Translations under genes and position numbers: made by a program | The notes under the pieces: generated by a model | The model's database searches: none | What the model saw: the letters and a program-made list of their open reading frames with translations, nothing else | What the model was told of the DNA's origin: nothing | Assembly: GCA_026261815.1 (NCBI GenBank) | Contig: JAMPIT010000481.1 | Coordinates: 744,001-808,000, forward strand | Origin: Monarcha castaneiventris obscurior | Lineage: Eukaryota > Chordata > Aves > Passeriformes > Monarchidae | Reading direction: 5' to 3' | Length of the DNA: 64,000 nucleotides | In this document: positions 11,861 through 24,310 of the stretch, in pieces | Numbering within the stretch: position 1 is the stretch's first letter | Layout of the letters: the number at the start of each line of letters is the position of its first letter

Positions 11861-14800
11861 ACTCATGCCTTGGACCAGAGTTTGGAGGAGGGTGAGTTTT
11901 CCTTCCTGGTCTTTTCATTCAGTAATTCCTGAGATCCAGTAAAAGAAATGCACATGTCCCTGTCTGTGCCTGGAGAGGGGAGTGAGTGCTGCTGTGCATT
12001 TGGGCTGAGGGGCTGCAAGCAGGATCCACCCAGGGATGCAGAGCCCCTGGAAAACCTGCTGCCTTTAAGAGAGAAGTAGGTGGTTTAAAAACAAAGCAGA
12101 TGGGTGCCATGGAAGGCCCATGCTCTCTGTTACATGCCTTTATGATGGTATTAAATTATTACTGTTTCTTTCAATACTGGGCTATGCACTGCACTGTCCT
12201 GGTTCCAGTTGAGAGATGAGGGAGAGGGTATGGGACTGAGAGCAAAGGGGGGAATCCACAGCATAAACCAGTATTTGTCAGAAATGGGAGTAATTGCTGC
12301 TCTTTGGTGTGATTTATTGAGGTAACAAAGGTTAATAACAATGCCACTCAGTCAGTTTATTCTATTCATTTTCATGTCATTACAACGTATCAGGCACGGT
12401 GCATGATGCAGCTGGGGTAAGGACTGGGTCTCTCCCAGAGAGACGCTCCCGTCTTCCTCCTGACCACCAAAACCCCTCTTCGGGGTGGGCTGGGGGCTTG
12501 GAGCCAGCCTGGAGCGCGTCCATGCAGGGTGGGCATCACAGGCATCAAAGCACTCCTCACTCTTTGCATCCCAGAGGCCTGAAATTCCAGACAAATTACA
12601 GAGGGAGCTAGCACGAGGAGAAGTTAACACAGGGCCAACTTATCCAAGCAGTGCTTTGCTGGAAGCATGTAGGAGTGGGGGCAAGGGTGGGCAGTGAGGG
12701 GGTGGAAAGCAGCCTGCGGCAGCAGATATCCCCACGGGATGCCTGAGGGATGGACGGGGCTTCTGTGGGAAGAGGTGGGTAATGCAAAGGAGCCGTCTGT
12801 CATGCAAATGGAGAGGCAAGAGGAGTGCTCCTGAGTGAGATCCTGATGGCTCTGGGGGAGTGGGGAAGGCTTTATAGAGGGATAGCCTCCTGCAAGGGGA
12901 GCAGGAGGAGGGGCAGAAAGGAGAGCAGAGCAGGTTGGGATTACTTTGTTGTTTTGTTTAGGATTTGGCAAAAGCCAGAAATGACAGCTGAGAATTCTGA
13001 AAGTGAAGGAGGCTGGCATTTCAAATTAAAGAGTTTCATTGTCTGCTGATGAGGCTGCTGCAACCCAAACCCTCACCTGGCTGCCCCCACCTACATGAAT
13101 TTGTATTTATGGTGTAGGGATCTAAAACATGCTGCATGCTGAGCCCACATTTATCAGTAGCTTTCACTGAAAACTTCTCATTCCCATGATCTTTTACAGC
13201 AAAGAACTATTTTAGCTGATCTCAGTATCTTCTTTGGGCTTGTAGAAGCCATCAAGGCCCGGAAATTTAATGGCAGTGGGATTCCCTGCTCTTCAGGAGT
13301 CAGGGGTTGCTGCTGAGTTTTGTGCAAAGTACTGCAGGAGATGCACAGGCCCAGAGTTTCCAGGGTGGCTCAACAACCACAGCTCCCTGCAAGCAGAAGC
13401 TTTCCCACAAATCATTCAGTGACACAAGAAATCCATCAGATCTTTTTCCCCAACCTTGAGGATCAGTATCCACATGATGTCCATCTGCACACACAACCAT
13501 CCAGATCTCCTCTGGTGGGCTTAGCCCAGACCCATCCTCCCCTTAACCTGCTCCCAAACATCTCCAATCTTTAAACCCCCACAGCCCAAAGCCCCCACAA
13601 GAACGGTGTTCTTTGTGTGAGAGAGGGTTAAAGAAAACCCAACATCTTGCTGCAGATCATCCCTCCCTTCCACCCACTTCAGCACTGGCAATCTCACTGT
13701 GTTCTTTCATCCAAGTGGGCATCAGCAGCAGCCCCATATTCATAAGTGTCAAGAGGTGTTGATGCATACGGCAGTCGGCTGCTTTTGCCCGCCCTGGAGA
13801 CTAAAATGCCTCGCACCTCCACTCGGCTGCTGGGACTTGGCTGGCTTTCAGATTTTAATTTTTAGAAGGACTTTGAAATTTTTCCAGCTCTCTCTCTCTC
13901 TGCTGTTTTTCACCACTCACTCAGGGAGGTACCTGGGCTGCTTTGTTCTCAGAAATGCATTGGTGAGTTAGCAGTCTTGAGCTATGGCAAACGCTGCTTT
14001 TTTACATTGGTCTGACCAATTGCAGCTCCTGTTCTAAAGTATGAGATGGGCACAAAGGACAACAGTGCCTCAAAGTGCTGCTAAATTGCCCATCTAAATG
14101 CTCCTGCTGCAGTTTAGGGGAGAGAGTTAGAAAATGGCAGAAAGAGAAGCCTTCATCCACTCTGATCAAAGTCCTAATGCTAATGGTGGAACATCCAGCT
14201 CATGTGTCAGCCTAGACCCCAGCTGTTCAAGAGAGGTGTTTTCACTCAGAAATCTGCCTGCTGCAAGATTCCAGAAGGGTCCTATGGCAGCTTTTGGTAT
14301 TGAAAGAATTTTTGGTGTGGGTGAAAATTTCTTCAGAATTTTGTTGAATACTTTGAATGTCCTTGAGTATTTTCTTGATGTATTCTAGCCATCAGGGTGC
14401 ATGTTCGGTGATATCTTGCTCATGTCAGGAGCCCATGGGGGAATCCTGGATCCAGGTAGCACTGCCTGGCTTGGGACTGAGCGCAGAGGTGAGAACTGTA
14501 TGGAGACCCAGAACACAGCCAGGAGGAGTTTGGCATATAACCCAGCAAAGAGGTCTGTGCTGCTATAGGTATCTCAGCTACCTCATTTAAATCTTGATCT
14601 GTAAGTTTTTGATTCTTGGGATGGTAGCAGAATTTTGTGACTAGATCCAAAGTTGTCCTGAGAATCAAGTTTTTAGCTCTTCTGATTCAAAAAGAAGTCT
14701 CTCAGTCATTTTCAAGCACATGGGGTTGTGAAAGGCTGGGGCACAGTCCAGGGTTTGCAGCACTAATCCATGAGGCTCTAGCACCAGAGATCTCTAGCAA

Positions 14801-15738
14801 GGATGGCAGAAATCAGATCATAAATGTCTTGCTCACCCTTCAGCCCAGAGCAGAGCCATGAACCTCCCAACCTCCACTGATGCCATCGGACTCACACAGT
14901 GCCACTAATCCAGCCTGTGACACACTGGGTGGGATTCCATTGCCTGAACATCAGTGTCTCCAACTTCAGTACTCAGCAGTGGACTCAGGGCTCCTGTGCT
15001 GTATCTGCCAGTCCCTCAAGGATGACTTGGTTACACTACAGAGTCTAAACTAGCCCTAAACATTCATGATTGGAAAGCTGAATGCAGTGAAGGAGCATGG
15101 AGAACCACGGGACAGCAGGGATGGGGTTGAGAAGAAGTCTCTCGGGGCTCGAGCATGCTGCTAGCTTTGTTTTGGTGTGGTCTTTTCTTTGGTTTTGGTC
15201 TTTTCCAACATTGCTTTTGGAACTTTGTGTATCTATTTCCTTTCTGCACTGCTGTGATAGATTTTCCTTCAGATACCTTCCACTTCTCCAGAGAAAGGAG
15301 AAATCCTTTTACTATAACCTCATGGCAGCTCTCAGCCTCTAAAACACATCTGTGGACATACATTTGCCTTTGCTTTAGTAGGGAAGTACAAAATATCTCT
15401 GTTCCCCTCCAGATCCCGCAGCCCTTGTGTTTGAAGGAGACCTTGGGCTGGAGCAGGATGAGTCCTGCTGACCCAAGCTCAGCTCAGGAATCGCTGGGTT
15501 CCCCCTGGCCCTCCCCCATCTTGTAACATCAAGGTCTTTCTTCTCTGTAGCAAGGTTAGGCTCTATATGTCTTAACCATATGCCCCAAGTGAGGAATTCA
15601 TTAGCATTCATTATGCATTCATAAGAAACAAATGGGCAGAGGAGTGGGAGGTATTGCAATTCCTCTCAGCTGCTCCTTCACACCCAGCGTGGAGGGAGGG
15701 GCACCGGCCCCCGCCAGCCTCCTCCTGCCGGGACCACT
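11861..15738. other. unique non-coding sequence
   Basis: Unremarkable sequence. Open frames up to 131 codons (12624-13019 minus) and 123 codons (15155-15526 plus) overlap others on the opposite strand and have no recognisable domain. A short (CT)n run lies near 13890-13902. No CR1 or LTR end is recognisable. Confidence 0.5.
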
Positions 15739-16238
15739 GACCACCCTGGCACCCCTGACCACCCTGGCACCAGTGACCATCCTTGTACCACTGACCACCC
15801 TGGCACCCCTGACCATCCTTGTACCACTGACCACCCTGGCACCACTGACCATCCTTGTACCACTGACCACCCTGGCACCACTGACCATCCTTGGACCACT
15901 GACCACCCTGCCACCACTGAGCAACCTGGCACTGCTGACCATCCTTGTACCACTGACCACCCTGGCACTGCTGACCATCCTTGTACCACTGACCACCCTG
16001 GCACCTCTGACCATCCTTGTACCACTGACCACCCTGGCACCGCTGACCATCCTTGTACCACTGACCACCCTGGCACCTCTGACCATCCTTGTACCACTGA
16101 CCACGCTGGCACCACTGACCAGCCTTGCTCCACTGACAACCCTTACACGCCCATCCTTGCACCACCGACCACTGTAGCACTGCTGACCACTCTTGCACTG
16201 CTGACCACCCTCACACCACTGACCACCCTTGCACGCCC
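15739..16238 (+). repeat. 18-bp minisatellite with 36-bp higher-order unit
   Basis: About 28 tandem units of 18 bases start at 15739. From unit 3 to unit 20 two unit types alternate: type A (GACCACCCTGGCACCNCT) and type B (GACCATCCTTGTACCACT). This gives a 36-base higher-order period. Type B units are almost all identical, while type A varies mainly at the base before the final CT. One unit near 16153 has lost four bases, and the right end is degenerate. Since 18 is a multiple of three, long open frames run through it, including 15619-16293 minus (224 codons), 15611-16198 minus (195) and 15632-16177 plus (181). Their translations are six-residue repeats, for example LTTLAP/LTILVP. I read them as by-products of the repeat. 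Confidence 0.95.
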
Positions 16239-17395
16239 ACCTTTGCACACACTTCTCACACCAGCAGCTGATTTCCAGATTCCCAGCTGGCAAGCCCCGT
16301 CCTCCTGCGTGTGTTCCCCGTCAGTTCATTTAACTCTACAACATAAGCTGATTATGGAGGGAAATGGCTGAAGCATAAATCTGGCTTCCTTTTTTTTTCC
16401 TCTCCTTCTTTTCCCCCTTGGTGGTATCACCTTGCTCCCTTCCCCTGCTTCACTTCCATTTGTTCCCCGTGCAGGGAAGCCGAGGCAGGCGGATGCAGGC
16501 CCCGCCACCCCCCAGGTTCCAAGACATCCCTGCATGGGGGAAAGAAAAGGAAATCTTGATGCTTTAAACAGTAGCAAACATTTTTCACTATTTCAGAGAC
16601 AGAGTCAGCTCAGTCCTTAACTGTAATTAATATCTGGGCTGGAGTTTTGGTCAAAATAAAACCAAGCACACGCTTTGTCACAGGGTGATGTCCCAGGACG
16701 CGGTGACACAGAGACTTTCACCCAGTTCTTGGTTCTCACCAGTGCAAAGATGCCCTTGCCTCAAAGTCACCAGCGCCGTAGCAATAGCAGTTGTGGGTTA
16801 TTTCTTATTTTATCCCTTTTCTTCACTTGTAAATAACCAGAAGATTTCTGGCTACTTGTGAGAGCACATCTTGAAGACACAGGTAATAGGTAGGAGAGTG
16901 GTGAAATGAGCTCTGCTTCATGTCTAAGGAACTTGAGGATTGGATCCAGCATTTCTCTGGCAAGTGTCCTTTAAATGTGGCGAGGAACATCCACCCAAAA
17001 CAGGAGAAACTCTCCAGAGGGAGAGGTGGCTTCCAAAAAGCTCCTAAAGAGGAACACAGAGTGCTCTGTCTCTGTCCATGGTCTCCCAGCTTGCTTGGGA
17101 GGAGGTTTTTGAACCTGCCTGGGTTTTGACTTGTCATTTCAGAGTAATCTGGGCCCGTTTCAGTCTCCTCTGACAAAGCCCAGTCCCTGGAGCAGGCAAA
17201 CACTGCTAACGCTGCTACTCTGACAAATTTTCTCAGTAAATCTGCTGAGCAAATCCAGAAATCCAACGAGGGGGAAAAATCATAAATTTCATCTGGTGTG
17301 TTCGGAGATAAATTCCTGGTGACTTTGGTACCTAAGCACGACTTGGGACCCCTCTGAGGTGAAAGGCAGCTCTGGGCTGCAGCAGTCCCCATGCC
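16239..17395. other. unique non-coding sequence between two tandem arrays
   Basis: No gene is supported. Part of a 230-codon minus-strand frame (16823-17515) covers the right half. It is the longest frame in the window, but it has no recognisable domain and its upstream end is in the GTGCC array. A T-rich run lies at 16391-16399. Confidence 0.5.
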
Positions 17396-17460
17396 GTGCC
17401 GTGCTGTGCCGTGCCGTGCCGTGCCGTGCTGTGCCGTGCCGTGCCGTGCCGTGCTGTGCC
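17396..17460 (+). repeat. (GTGCC)13 pentamer array with 25-bp super-period
   Basis: Thirteen uninterrupted pentamers start at 17396 directly after a partial unit. All are GTGCC except GTGCT at 17401, 17426 and 17451, exactly 25 bases apart. The array therefore grew, at least once, by duplication of five-unit blocks. On the minus strand the frame reads as repeating TARHG. Confidence 0.95.
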
Positions 17461-18424
17461 TCTGGGAAGCCCTACTTGCCTCCTGCTGGAAGGTCTCATT
17501 ACAGCAGGGAGACATCGCAGCTCCAGCAGCTTTGTAAAAAGCAGGACATGAGCTGCAAACACCTTCAGAGGAGGTGACAGGGCCACTGACAGGGAGGAGG
17601 TGCCTGGCATGGGGCTAGCCCGGAGCCAAGGAGTCACCGCACGGCAGCCGGGGCCACAGGCTGCAGAAATGGGATGTCCATGGCACATTCACGGGCATCT
17701 CCCAACCCAGCAGAGCCCAAAGCAAACAAAATGAAAGCCCCCATGGCCCTGGGAAGCAGTGAGTGTCTGCTACATTGGTGATGCTGCAGCTCTCCCCACA
17801 GATCTCCTTTGCACAATGGAATATTATAGAATCTCTCTGACAACAGCAAAAAAAAAAAAAAAAATCGGTTTTATCGTGCTGAGTGAGGGCAGCACCAAGC
17901 CCATGGGTTCTGAGGAAGGCTGTGCTTGGAGCTCAGTGGCCAGCTGAACTTACAGAGGACTCATAGGAAGGTTCACATGATGTTCAACCAGGTGGGAAGA
18001 TCTTGAAGTCTCTTTTTTAAAGTGATGGGAGCAGAGGTTTTCCTTCCTGCATCCCAGTGACACAGGCAGAGCTGTGCTCCCACCCATCCTCCTGTCCTTG
18101 CTTCTTGGTTCTTCCCCCCTTTTGCTGCTCTCTCCTTGTTGTTAGGTCTTCTTTTCTCTGCTTTGCTTTTTGTTTTGCTTTGTAGGGTCTTTTTGTTTGG
18201 GGTTTGTGGGGTTTTTTGTCAGTTAGTTTGAGTTTTTTAGAATGAAGCAAACTAAATCTCTGGCCTGGAGGGAACTTTAAATGTTTGGTAACTGCTGATA
18301 TCCATAAAACTCTACCCAGTCCATGATTGCTGCTGTGTACCTGCCTCTCCAGCCCCAGAAGGGCAGCAAGGCAGGGAGCAGGGATCAGCCACTCTCCAAA
18401 CAAACACCAAATCAGAGCGGTGTG
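17461..18424. other. unique non-coding sequence with A-run
   Basis: A 17-base A-run lies at 17848-17864. A T/G-rich stretch at 18110-18235 (mostly T, G and C with few A on the plus strand) gives a long minus-strand frame (18017-18403, 128 codons) rich in Lys/Gln/Arg, a composition artefact. No gene is seen. Confidence 0.5.
17848..17864 (+). repeat. poly(A) run
   Basis: Seventeen consecutive A residues. No retroposed body can be recognised upstream. Confidence 0.85.
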
Positions 18425-18760
18425 GCCCCCTCATTAGCAGTCGAACATCAAGGACCTTCATGCAGCAAAATTAACTATTTTTTGTAGGATGTTTAACAAA
18501 AGAAGAGATACTAATGAGGTTAGTTAAAGGGTGGCCCTCTTTCATTAGCTCTGCTGGGCTAAGTCTGCCAGTGAGGAACTATCAAGAAGATTGCTTTTTT
18601 TAATTACTCTGTTAATTGATATAAAACAAAAAGGACGCAGATTAGTTGCATGCAATTAGCAAATTAATTCTTGGCAATTACAGACTTAATAATGGAGTAC
18701 TTTTGCTGCTGTGTGTTGGATTCTGTGGCCTATATTCATTGCCTGTATGAGCTGAATAAT
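18425..18760. promoter_or_regulatory. candidate conserved non-coding element, homeodomain-rich
   Basis: Within 335 bases there are more than eight TAAT/ATTA cores (for example AAATTAACTA, CATTAGCTC, TTAATTACTC, GTTAATTGAT, CAATTAGCAAATTAATTC, CTTAATAATGG), plus TTGCATGCAATTAGC. No open frame of 60 codons or more lies in it. Dense TAAT sites in an otherwise CpG-poor block are typical of developmental enhancers flanking transcription-factor genes. The role is inferred from motif texture alone. Confidence 0.35.
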
Positions 18761-21700
18761 TGTTTTTTTTTTTTGAAGAGGAACAAGAGTTAAATATAGA
18801 CATGTACACATTTCCTTGGAATTCTCTCAGTAGAATGATGAGGAAGATAAAGTGCATTTTTCATCTTTGACACAACAGTGCCTCATAGCATAGTGTTGTT
18901 GACACTGAAGCCTAAGGTGATGTGTAAGACAGCTCTGCCTTCTTGCCTGGTTCTGACTCCTGTGCTTGTGAGCTCAGTGGGACAACTTAGGCACAAGTTT
19001 CAGTTTCTTTCTGAATGGGGCCAATGGGCAGGAATATTGGAAATCAGGTCCTTAGGGTCTAACCTCAATCTAGGACTCTTCCCAGGCTGCAGCACTGGCG
19101 GATCAAGTCGGCTGAAAACCACCCCAATTCTCCTTGAAAAGTCCCAGTTTTGGGGTGGTTGCTGTTGAATGATTACAACAGAATAATGATGATGGTAAAT
19201 TCCTTTTGTGACAGAGGGCTGTCTCCTGGCAGCGGGATGCTCTTCCCTGTCCTGGACACTGGAGAAGGAGGAGTTTGAGGGCTGGTGGACAGCGAGGCCT
19301 CTGGTTCTCCTGTCTGTTGACCTCGTGTGTGCAGGATATTGGGATGGAGAGACAATGGTATCACCCTACACAAGGGAATCAGCACAGAGACTGAGACACC
19401 TCACTGTGCTTGACCCCAGACTGGGAGAATTTGATATTATTCAGCATTCAGCCTGAGTGACCCCTCTGCAAAACTGCCTGGCAGGTTACAGGGCTTTGGA
19501 AGAGGAGGAGAAAGCAAAGCAGGTGGGAATACTTCCTCTGAAATCTGTCACAGTGCAGGGGAGCTGGGCATTTGCACGATCCACAATGGCAGCAAGAAAC
19601 TTATCCATGCCCAGGAGATTCTCCTTGGGCCTCACCTTTCCTTCCTCCCTCCCTCCCTCTCATCTCCTCTGTTTTTCCTCCCTCTGTGCCTTTTCTTTCC
19701 AGGCAAACTTGCAGAGAAGACAATGGTCACGTCCATTGCTTTGCTTATATTGCTTTCCAATATTTTTATTTTACTCCAGACCGAGCCCATGTGTTTTTGC
19801 AGACTGGTAACAGGCAAGCAGGGAGTGGGGGCAGGAAGGGTCTTGGTGATAAGACACCTACACACACATAAGGGGAAGCACATGGAAAAGTTAATCCAGA
19901 GAAGTTCAGAGGGGAAAAAATGATTTTCTCACTTCCTTCAATCTGCTGGGGATCCTCATTCTGGTCTATATTTGGAGAGCACCTAGCATAGCAAAGGTGC
20001 CTGACAGACCTCCTGCTCCTTTTTCTTCAGTCAAATCAGGATTAGCATTAGGGATTCTTTATTTGGACTGGGAAATGTCAGTGAGGCTGTCTGTGCAGCA
20101 CAGGTTATAGAGAGGCAGTGAACAAAGCTTCCATCCAGTGAGATTAATTTACATACTGAAATAGTGGCTGTATGTTCCATGTTTCCCACTGACTCCAACC
20201 TTTCCTGGGTGTTCTCTGGTCACTGTCAAGGACTCAAAAATGTTGAGAGACCTTATTCTGCTGGGTAATTGCTTTGATTCCATAGATTAAATTAGTGAAA
20301 ATAGACACTGAAGACTTTATTAGTGCATCTATTTCTTCCTGTACAAACCCTCCTCTTGTAAAAGAGTAGGGATGAGACCCTTTGCAGGGAAAGGCTGTGC
20401 AGGGATGTGTGCAATGAGAAGGCACGAGGAATCTCTCATGGGAGCAAAAAGCCTTGCAGGTTTTCACTGCAGGAGCACGAGGCTTCCTGCAGCCCTGCGT
20501 CTCCCTTCAGCTATTTCAGAGCTTCCCAGGCTGAAACCTGCCTCTAAATCCCTACTTGCAGAAGACCAGTGTAATTTCATTGTTACTTTTCAAGTCATGG
20601 CAACAACATTGTTTTTTCCCTTTAACCCATCCCTTTTGGTGTTAGCTGCTATCAGGAGCTTTTTGACAAGAATATATGTTTTTCATGCATACAAACCAGC
20701 CTGTTTCCATCTCATTTCTTCTAAAACCTTTTGACTACTTTTTAAACCTGAAAGTATTGGACCCACCCGAAGTGACTGTCAGGCAAGCAAGAAGATCATT
20801 TGATGCATCCAGCTTTTTGCTTCACATGAGTTCTCAGTATTGACGGGGAGGAAGAAACTGCAAAGGGAATAGATTGGACTTGCTCTTAAAGATCTCTTAA
20901 AGAAGAAAATAACCCAGCAGCCAATAATGAGATTGTTTTCTTCCAGTGCCCAAGCCCAGAGTTTATTTGCAAAGCAGTTTCTCAAAGAGTGGTTTAGCAA
21001 TGAATTGCTGATTAGTTTGGGCACAAGGAACGGGCTGAAGCACCTGCAGAGACACAGTGGTTGGGAAGTGTCAGCACAAGGGTGTGGATGTATCCTGAGG
21101 ATCAGATCCTGCCCCATTCCCCACTCCAGCCAGTCTCTCCAACCTGGAGCAGGTTGTGACCCTCATCATTTTGTTTCCTCGCTGATGTAGGACCCCAGAT
21201 CAGAGGCTTTTAAAGACATAAAGTCCCTCCACTGAAAATTCAGCCCTGAGCAAGGTGCAGGCAGAGCACTGGCAGGAGAACACAGGACTGAGCTGGGACC
21301 TGGCCCTGAATGTTCCTGAAGAAATTGCTGCAGGCAGAGCCACCAGCGTCACCCAGCATGTTTGTCCTCTCCCCCAGTCCTAACGTCTTTTCCCCCTCAC
21401 ATGGAATTCCATACTTTGGAAGCTGCTGGGTAGTGGCTGCTGAGGATTCAGCCATGCAGGAAGGCAGTTTGCTGCCTCATCCTTTAATTTGGGGGTGTTT
21501 TCCCTTCCCTCCTCTCACTTGTCTTTTGTGCCCAGAAAATCCCAGCTATTGTCTGGGATATATTCCTTCCAATTTATCCAAGGTTTCAAGGGGAATTATT
21601 CCATGCAAATGTCCTCTTTTCACCACTATTACTTTCCTGCAAAACATGTGCCTTGGTTTATTTTTTTTTCCTTACATGAGACATCTTTTTATCAATTTAT

Positions 21701-23319
21701 TGATTCTCCCCCCCCATCCCATTATGGACTCAAAACCTTTTGCTTCTACTGAAGGAGGCACCAGGCATTAACAACACACTGAATGCAAGGCAAAGAGTTA
21801 AAATGAGGAGGGCATGCCCATGTCACACACAGTCAGTGAGAACATGGGAGGGCCTGAGCCACGAAACAGAAGCCAGCAGCATTATCTGTCTGACTTCTCC
21901 CTCTCCTCCCACACACTGGGGACATTTTTTCTCACACTTCTGAGGGCTTTCTACCTCCCCTGCTACCTGGCTCCATAGCCAGCAGTCCTGCCTGTTCCCC
22001 TCTCCATGCGTAAATGGGTTGTGATTTGTTGGATTCAATCACTGCTTCCTCTCCAGAGGCTCTGGGAAGGAAAGCCATGAGCATTAACTTCAAGGAGTTT
22101 GCACCATCTCGTCTGCTCCTGATGTAACTCCCTCCTGGCCAATGCTCACAGACCTTAGGGAGAACTTTAATTGTTATTTTCAGGGAATCTCTATGGAACT
22201 GGAGGGATTTCTGTCCCCTCCAGCTCTTTCTCAGTGTTCTATGGAGCTATATCCCCCTTCCCCTGACCTATTTGATTTTCACTCCCCGTTGTGAAGGGCA
22301 ATCCCCACGCACGCCAAGATCTCCATGCGATGATGTAGGAGGGTCCAATCTTCTCCATTACAATTATTTGTGGTCCTGGTTATCTGAGATTATGTTTTTT
22401 CCAATAAATCCCATTGGCTTCAGAGTTGCATGGGTAGAGATCTTATAAAACACAGATTTTGGGGGACTAATGTGTGCTAAACCTGTCCCCAGGGACCTCT
22501 TCTGAGCTGATCCTGCGTTTTCAGAGACCCCATTCATAGAAAACACAGCACGTGGGCTGGGCAGTACCTTGCTACAATGCAAAATGTGTTTGGCATTAAT
22601 TTAAATGAGAAACACAAAATTTAGTCAAAGATTTCAGTGGATGGTGTCACCTTTGTACCCAGCTGCCAACCCACAGGTCCCTCCTGCCACTCTCCCCTCC
22701 CACCTTCAGCCTCTTGACACAACCTCACTGATCTATGCAGCAAGAAAGGAGTTGCATCTGTAAGTGCCCAATAATGTCTAGGACAGAAGTCTTCCATAAG
22801 GAGGTTTTTGGGTTTTTAAGCTAAGGAAAACCCTTGTGAAATAGAGTGCTGCTCTGGGGCTCAGTCTCCTCAGCACTGTCATAGTAACAGTTATTTATAT
22901 GTTGTTTTTTCCAGGTTTTTTTTTTTCCCTGACTGCAGGACTAAAAAACAAAAACAAAAACACAAGCCAAAATTTAAAGTATCAGCATCTTTTTTGCAGA
23001 TTTATTTTTCCACATACACAAACCTTCAGAGACAGAAAGATGCATTTGTCAGCTCATAAAGATATACATTAGTCTTCATAAGTATGGTTCAAGAAGTTGT
23101 GCTGGATCCTCCAAGTTTTTCTTACACCTACGACCATATTTCATCAATAAATTTGCTATCTAGTCAGTACACAAAACTAAAATTGGACCCGCAGCTGACA
23201 GCCTGGGGACTGAGCTAGGGACTGTCAGAGCTGGCAGTGTTTCCTAATTGAGTTAAAAGAAAAAATATCCTTTTTCTTAGCTGGGAGAGTCTGACACATT
23301 TTCTGGGGTCATGGAAGAT

Positions 23320-23322
<3 letters not shown>
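18761..23322. other. unique non-coding sequence
   Basis: This long stretch has only chance-like open frames, the largest 153 codons at 21310-21771 plus. A (CCTT/CCCT)n pyrimidine patch lies at 19640-19665, T-runs at 18762-18773 and 22917-22927, and a C8 run near 21709. I see no CR1, LTR, exon or RNA gene in it. Confidence 0.5.

Positions 23323-23383
<61 letters not shown>
23323..23383 (+). repeat. (CA)n microsatellite, about 30 units
   Basis: An uninterrupted AC dinucleotide run of 61 bases. The minus-strand frame through it reads alternating Val-Cys and is not a gene. The perfect run makes it a likely length-polymorphic marker. Confidence 0.98.
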
Positions 23384-23386
<3 letters not shown>

Positions 23387-23499
23387 CCCAAACATTTGCC
23401 AAAGGGTGTCTTTGAAAGCAGCAAGACCAGCTTGGATTCAGGTATCCGAAAGCTTGCCTGGTTCAGGGTGTGTTATTTGCTTTTTCACAGTCAATAGGC

Positions 23500-23700
23500 A
23501 ATCGTAGATGACAACAAAATATTGGATCTCGCCTGCAGCGCCAGGGAGCCTTTTTCTTTAATGTGCCAGCACTGAGAAAGAAACTTCCACAAGTTGTGCA
23601 AATCACTGCTGGTCAAACGAAAATTTCGCTGTAGCATGAAATGCGAAGTGGCACCTTAGATACAACTAATGGAACTATCATAGGCCTAAAAGTAACTCTC
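23500..23700. promoter_or_regulatory. candidate conserved non-coding element
   Basis: CpG words retained in mixed sequence (CAATCGTAG, TCTCGCCTGCAGCGCC, CAAACGAAAATTTCGC, AAATGCGAAG) and GTTGTGCAAATC. CGAAAATTTCG is a perfect 11-base palindrome around its centre. No open frame of 60 codons or more overlaps the core. Constraint is inferred, not measured. Confidence 0.25.
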
Positions 23701-24114
23701 AGGGCACCTCAAAGGGATTTGTTTCTTCCCATTCAGCCTCCCTGTCTTGCAGGGACATTTTTCATTGCCTGTCTCTGAGTCCCCACTCGGGCTCGTTGTT
23801 AATCATCAGGCGCTGGGACTCCCAGGCATGTGGGAGCGTGCTTGGACAATGCATCATCTCAGGTGGGGATAATCCTGAGCTCATTATGACCTTGGGTTTG
23901 CTGCAGATAAAAATACTGTGCAGGAGGGTTTGGGGATCTGCTTTTGGCAGGAGGGTTCAGCTCAGGCAAGGTATGGGCAGTGCTGAAGCAGCCTCTGCCT
24001 CTGAAGCCAGGGCAAAGGATGGAGTCCAGCCACACTCCCACATCCAGGTCCCAACTGCTCCAACAGCAGTGGATGTGGCGTGACAAGCTCACAACCCATC
24101 TTTAATATGCCAGA
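23701..24114. other. unique non-coding sequence
   Basis: Short overlapping frames only (up to 95 codons, 23796-24083 plus, with opposite-strand frames over the same bases). No domain or mobile element. Confidence 0.5.
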
Positions 24115-24310
24115 AGCCCCTTCATAAGGAGAAGAACCTGATTGTGGAAATGGAAGCGGAAACATCATTACGTTTTCAGAGTAATGAGCTTGGCCCCCAC
24201 CCTGTAGCTAATTAAAACTGTGGAAGTCTTATTTCAGCTGTAATCAACCTAAATCTTAGCTACAAGCATAGCAAATATTTTTTCAGTGTATGTGGCTTTG
24301 CTTTTTTGTT
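24115..24310. promoter_or_regulatory. candidate conserved non-coding element
   Basis: AGTAATGAGC, GCTAATTAAAAC and CTGTAATCAACC homeodomain-type sites lie within 100 bases. An ACATCATTACG stretch at 24162-24172 is AP-1/CRE-like. There is no open frame of 60 codons or more in the right half. Confidence 0.25.

Noticed and set aside
17848..17864. Poly(A) tail of a processed pseudogene
   Set aside because: No gene-like body or polyadenylation signal could be recognised upstream, and no flanking target duplication was seen.
23215..23424. Val-Cys repeat peptide on the minus strand
   Set aside because: It is simply the (CA)n microsatellite read in one frame.
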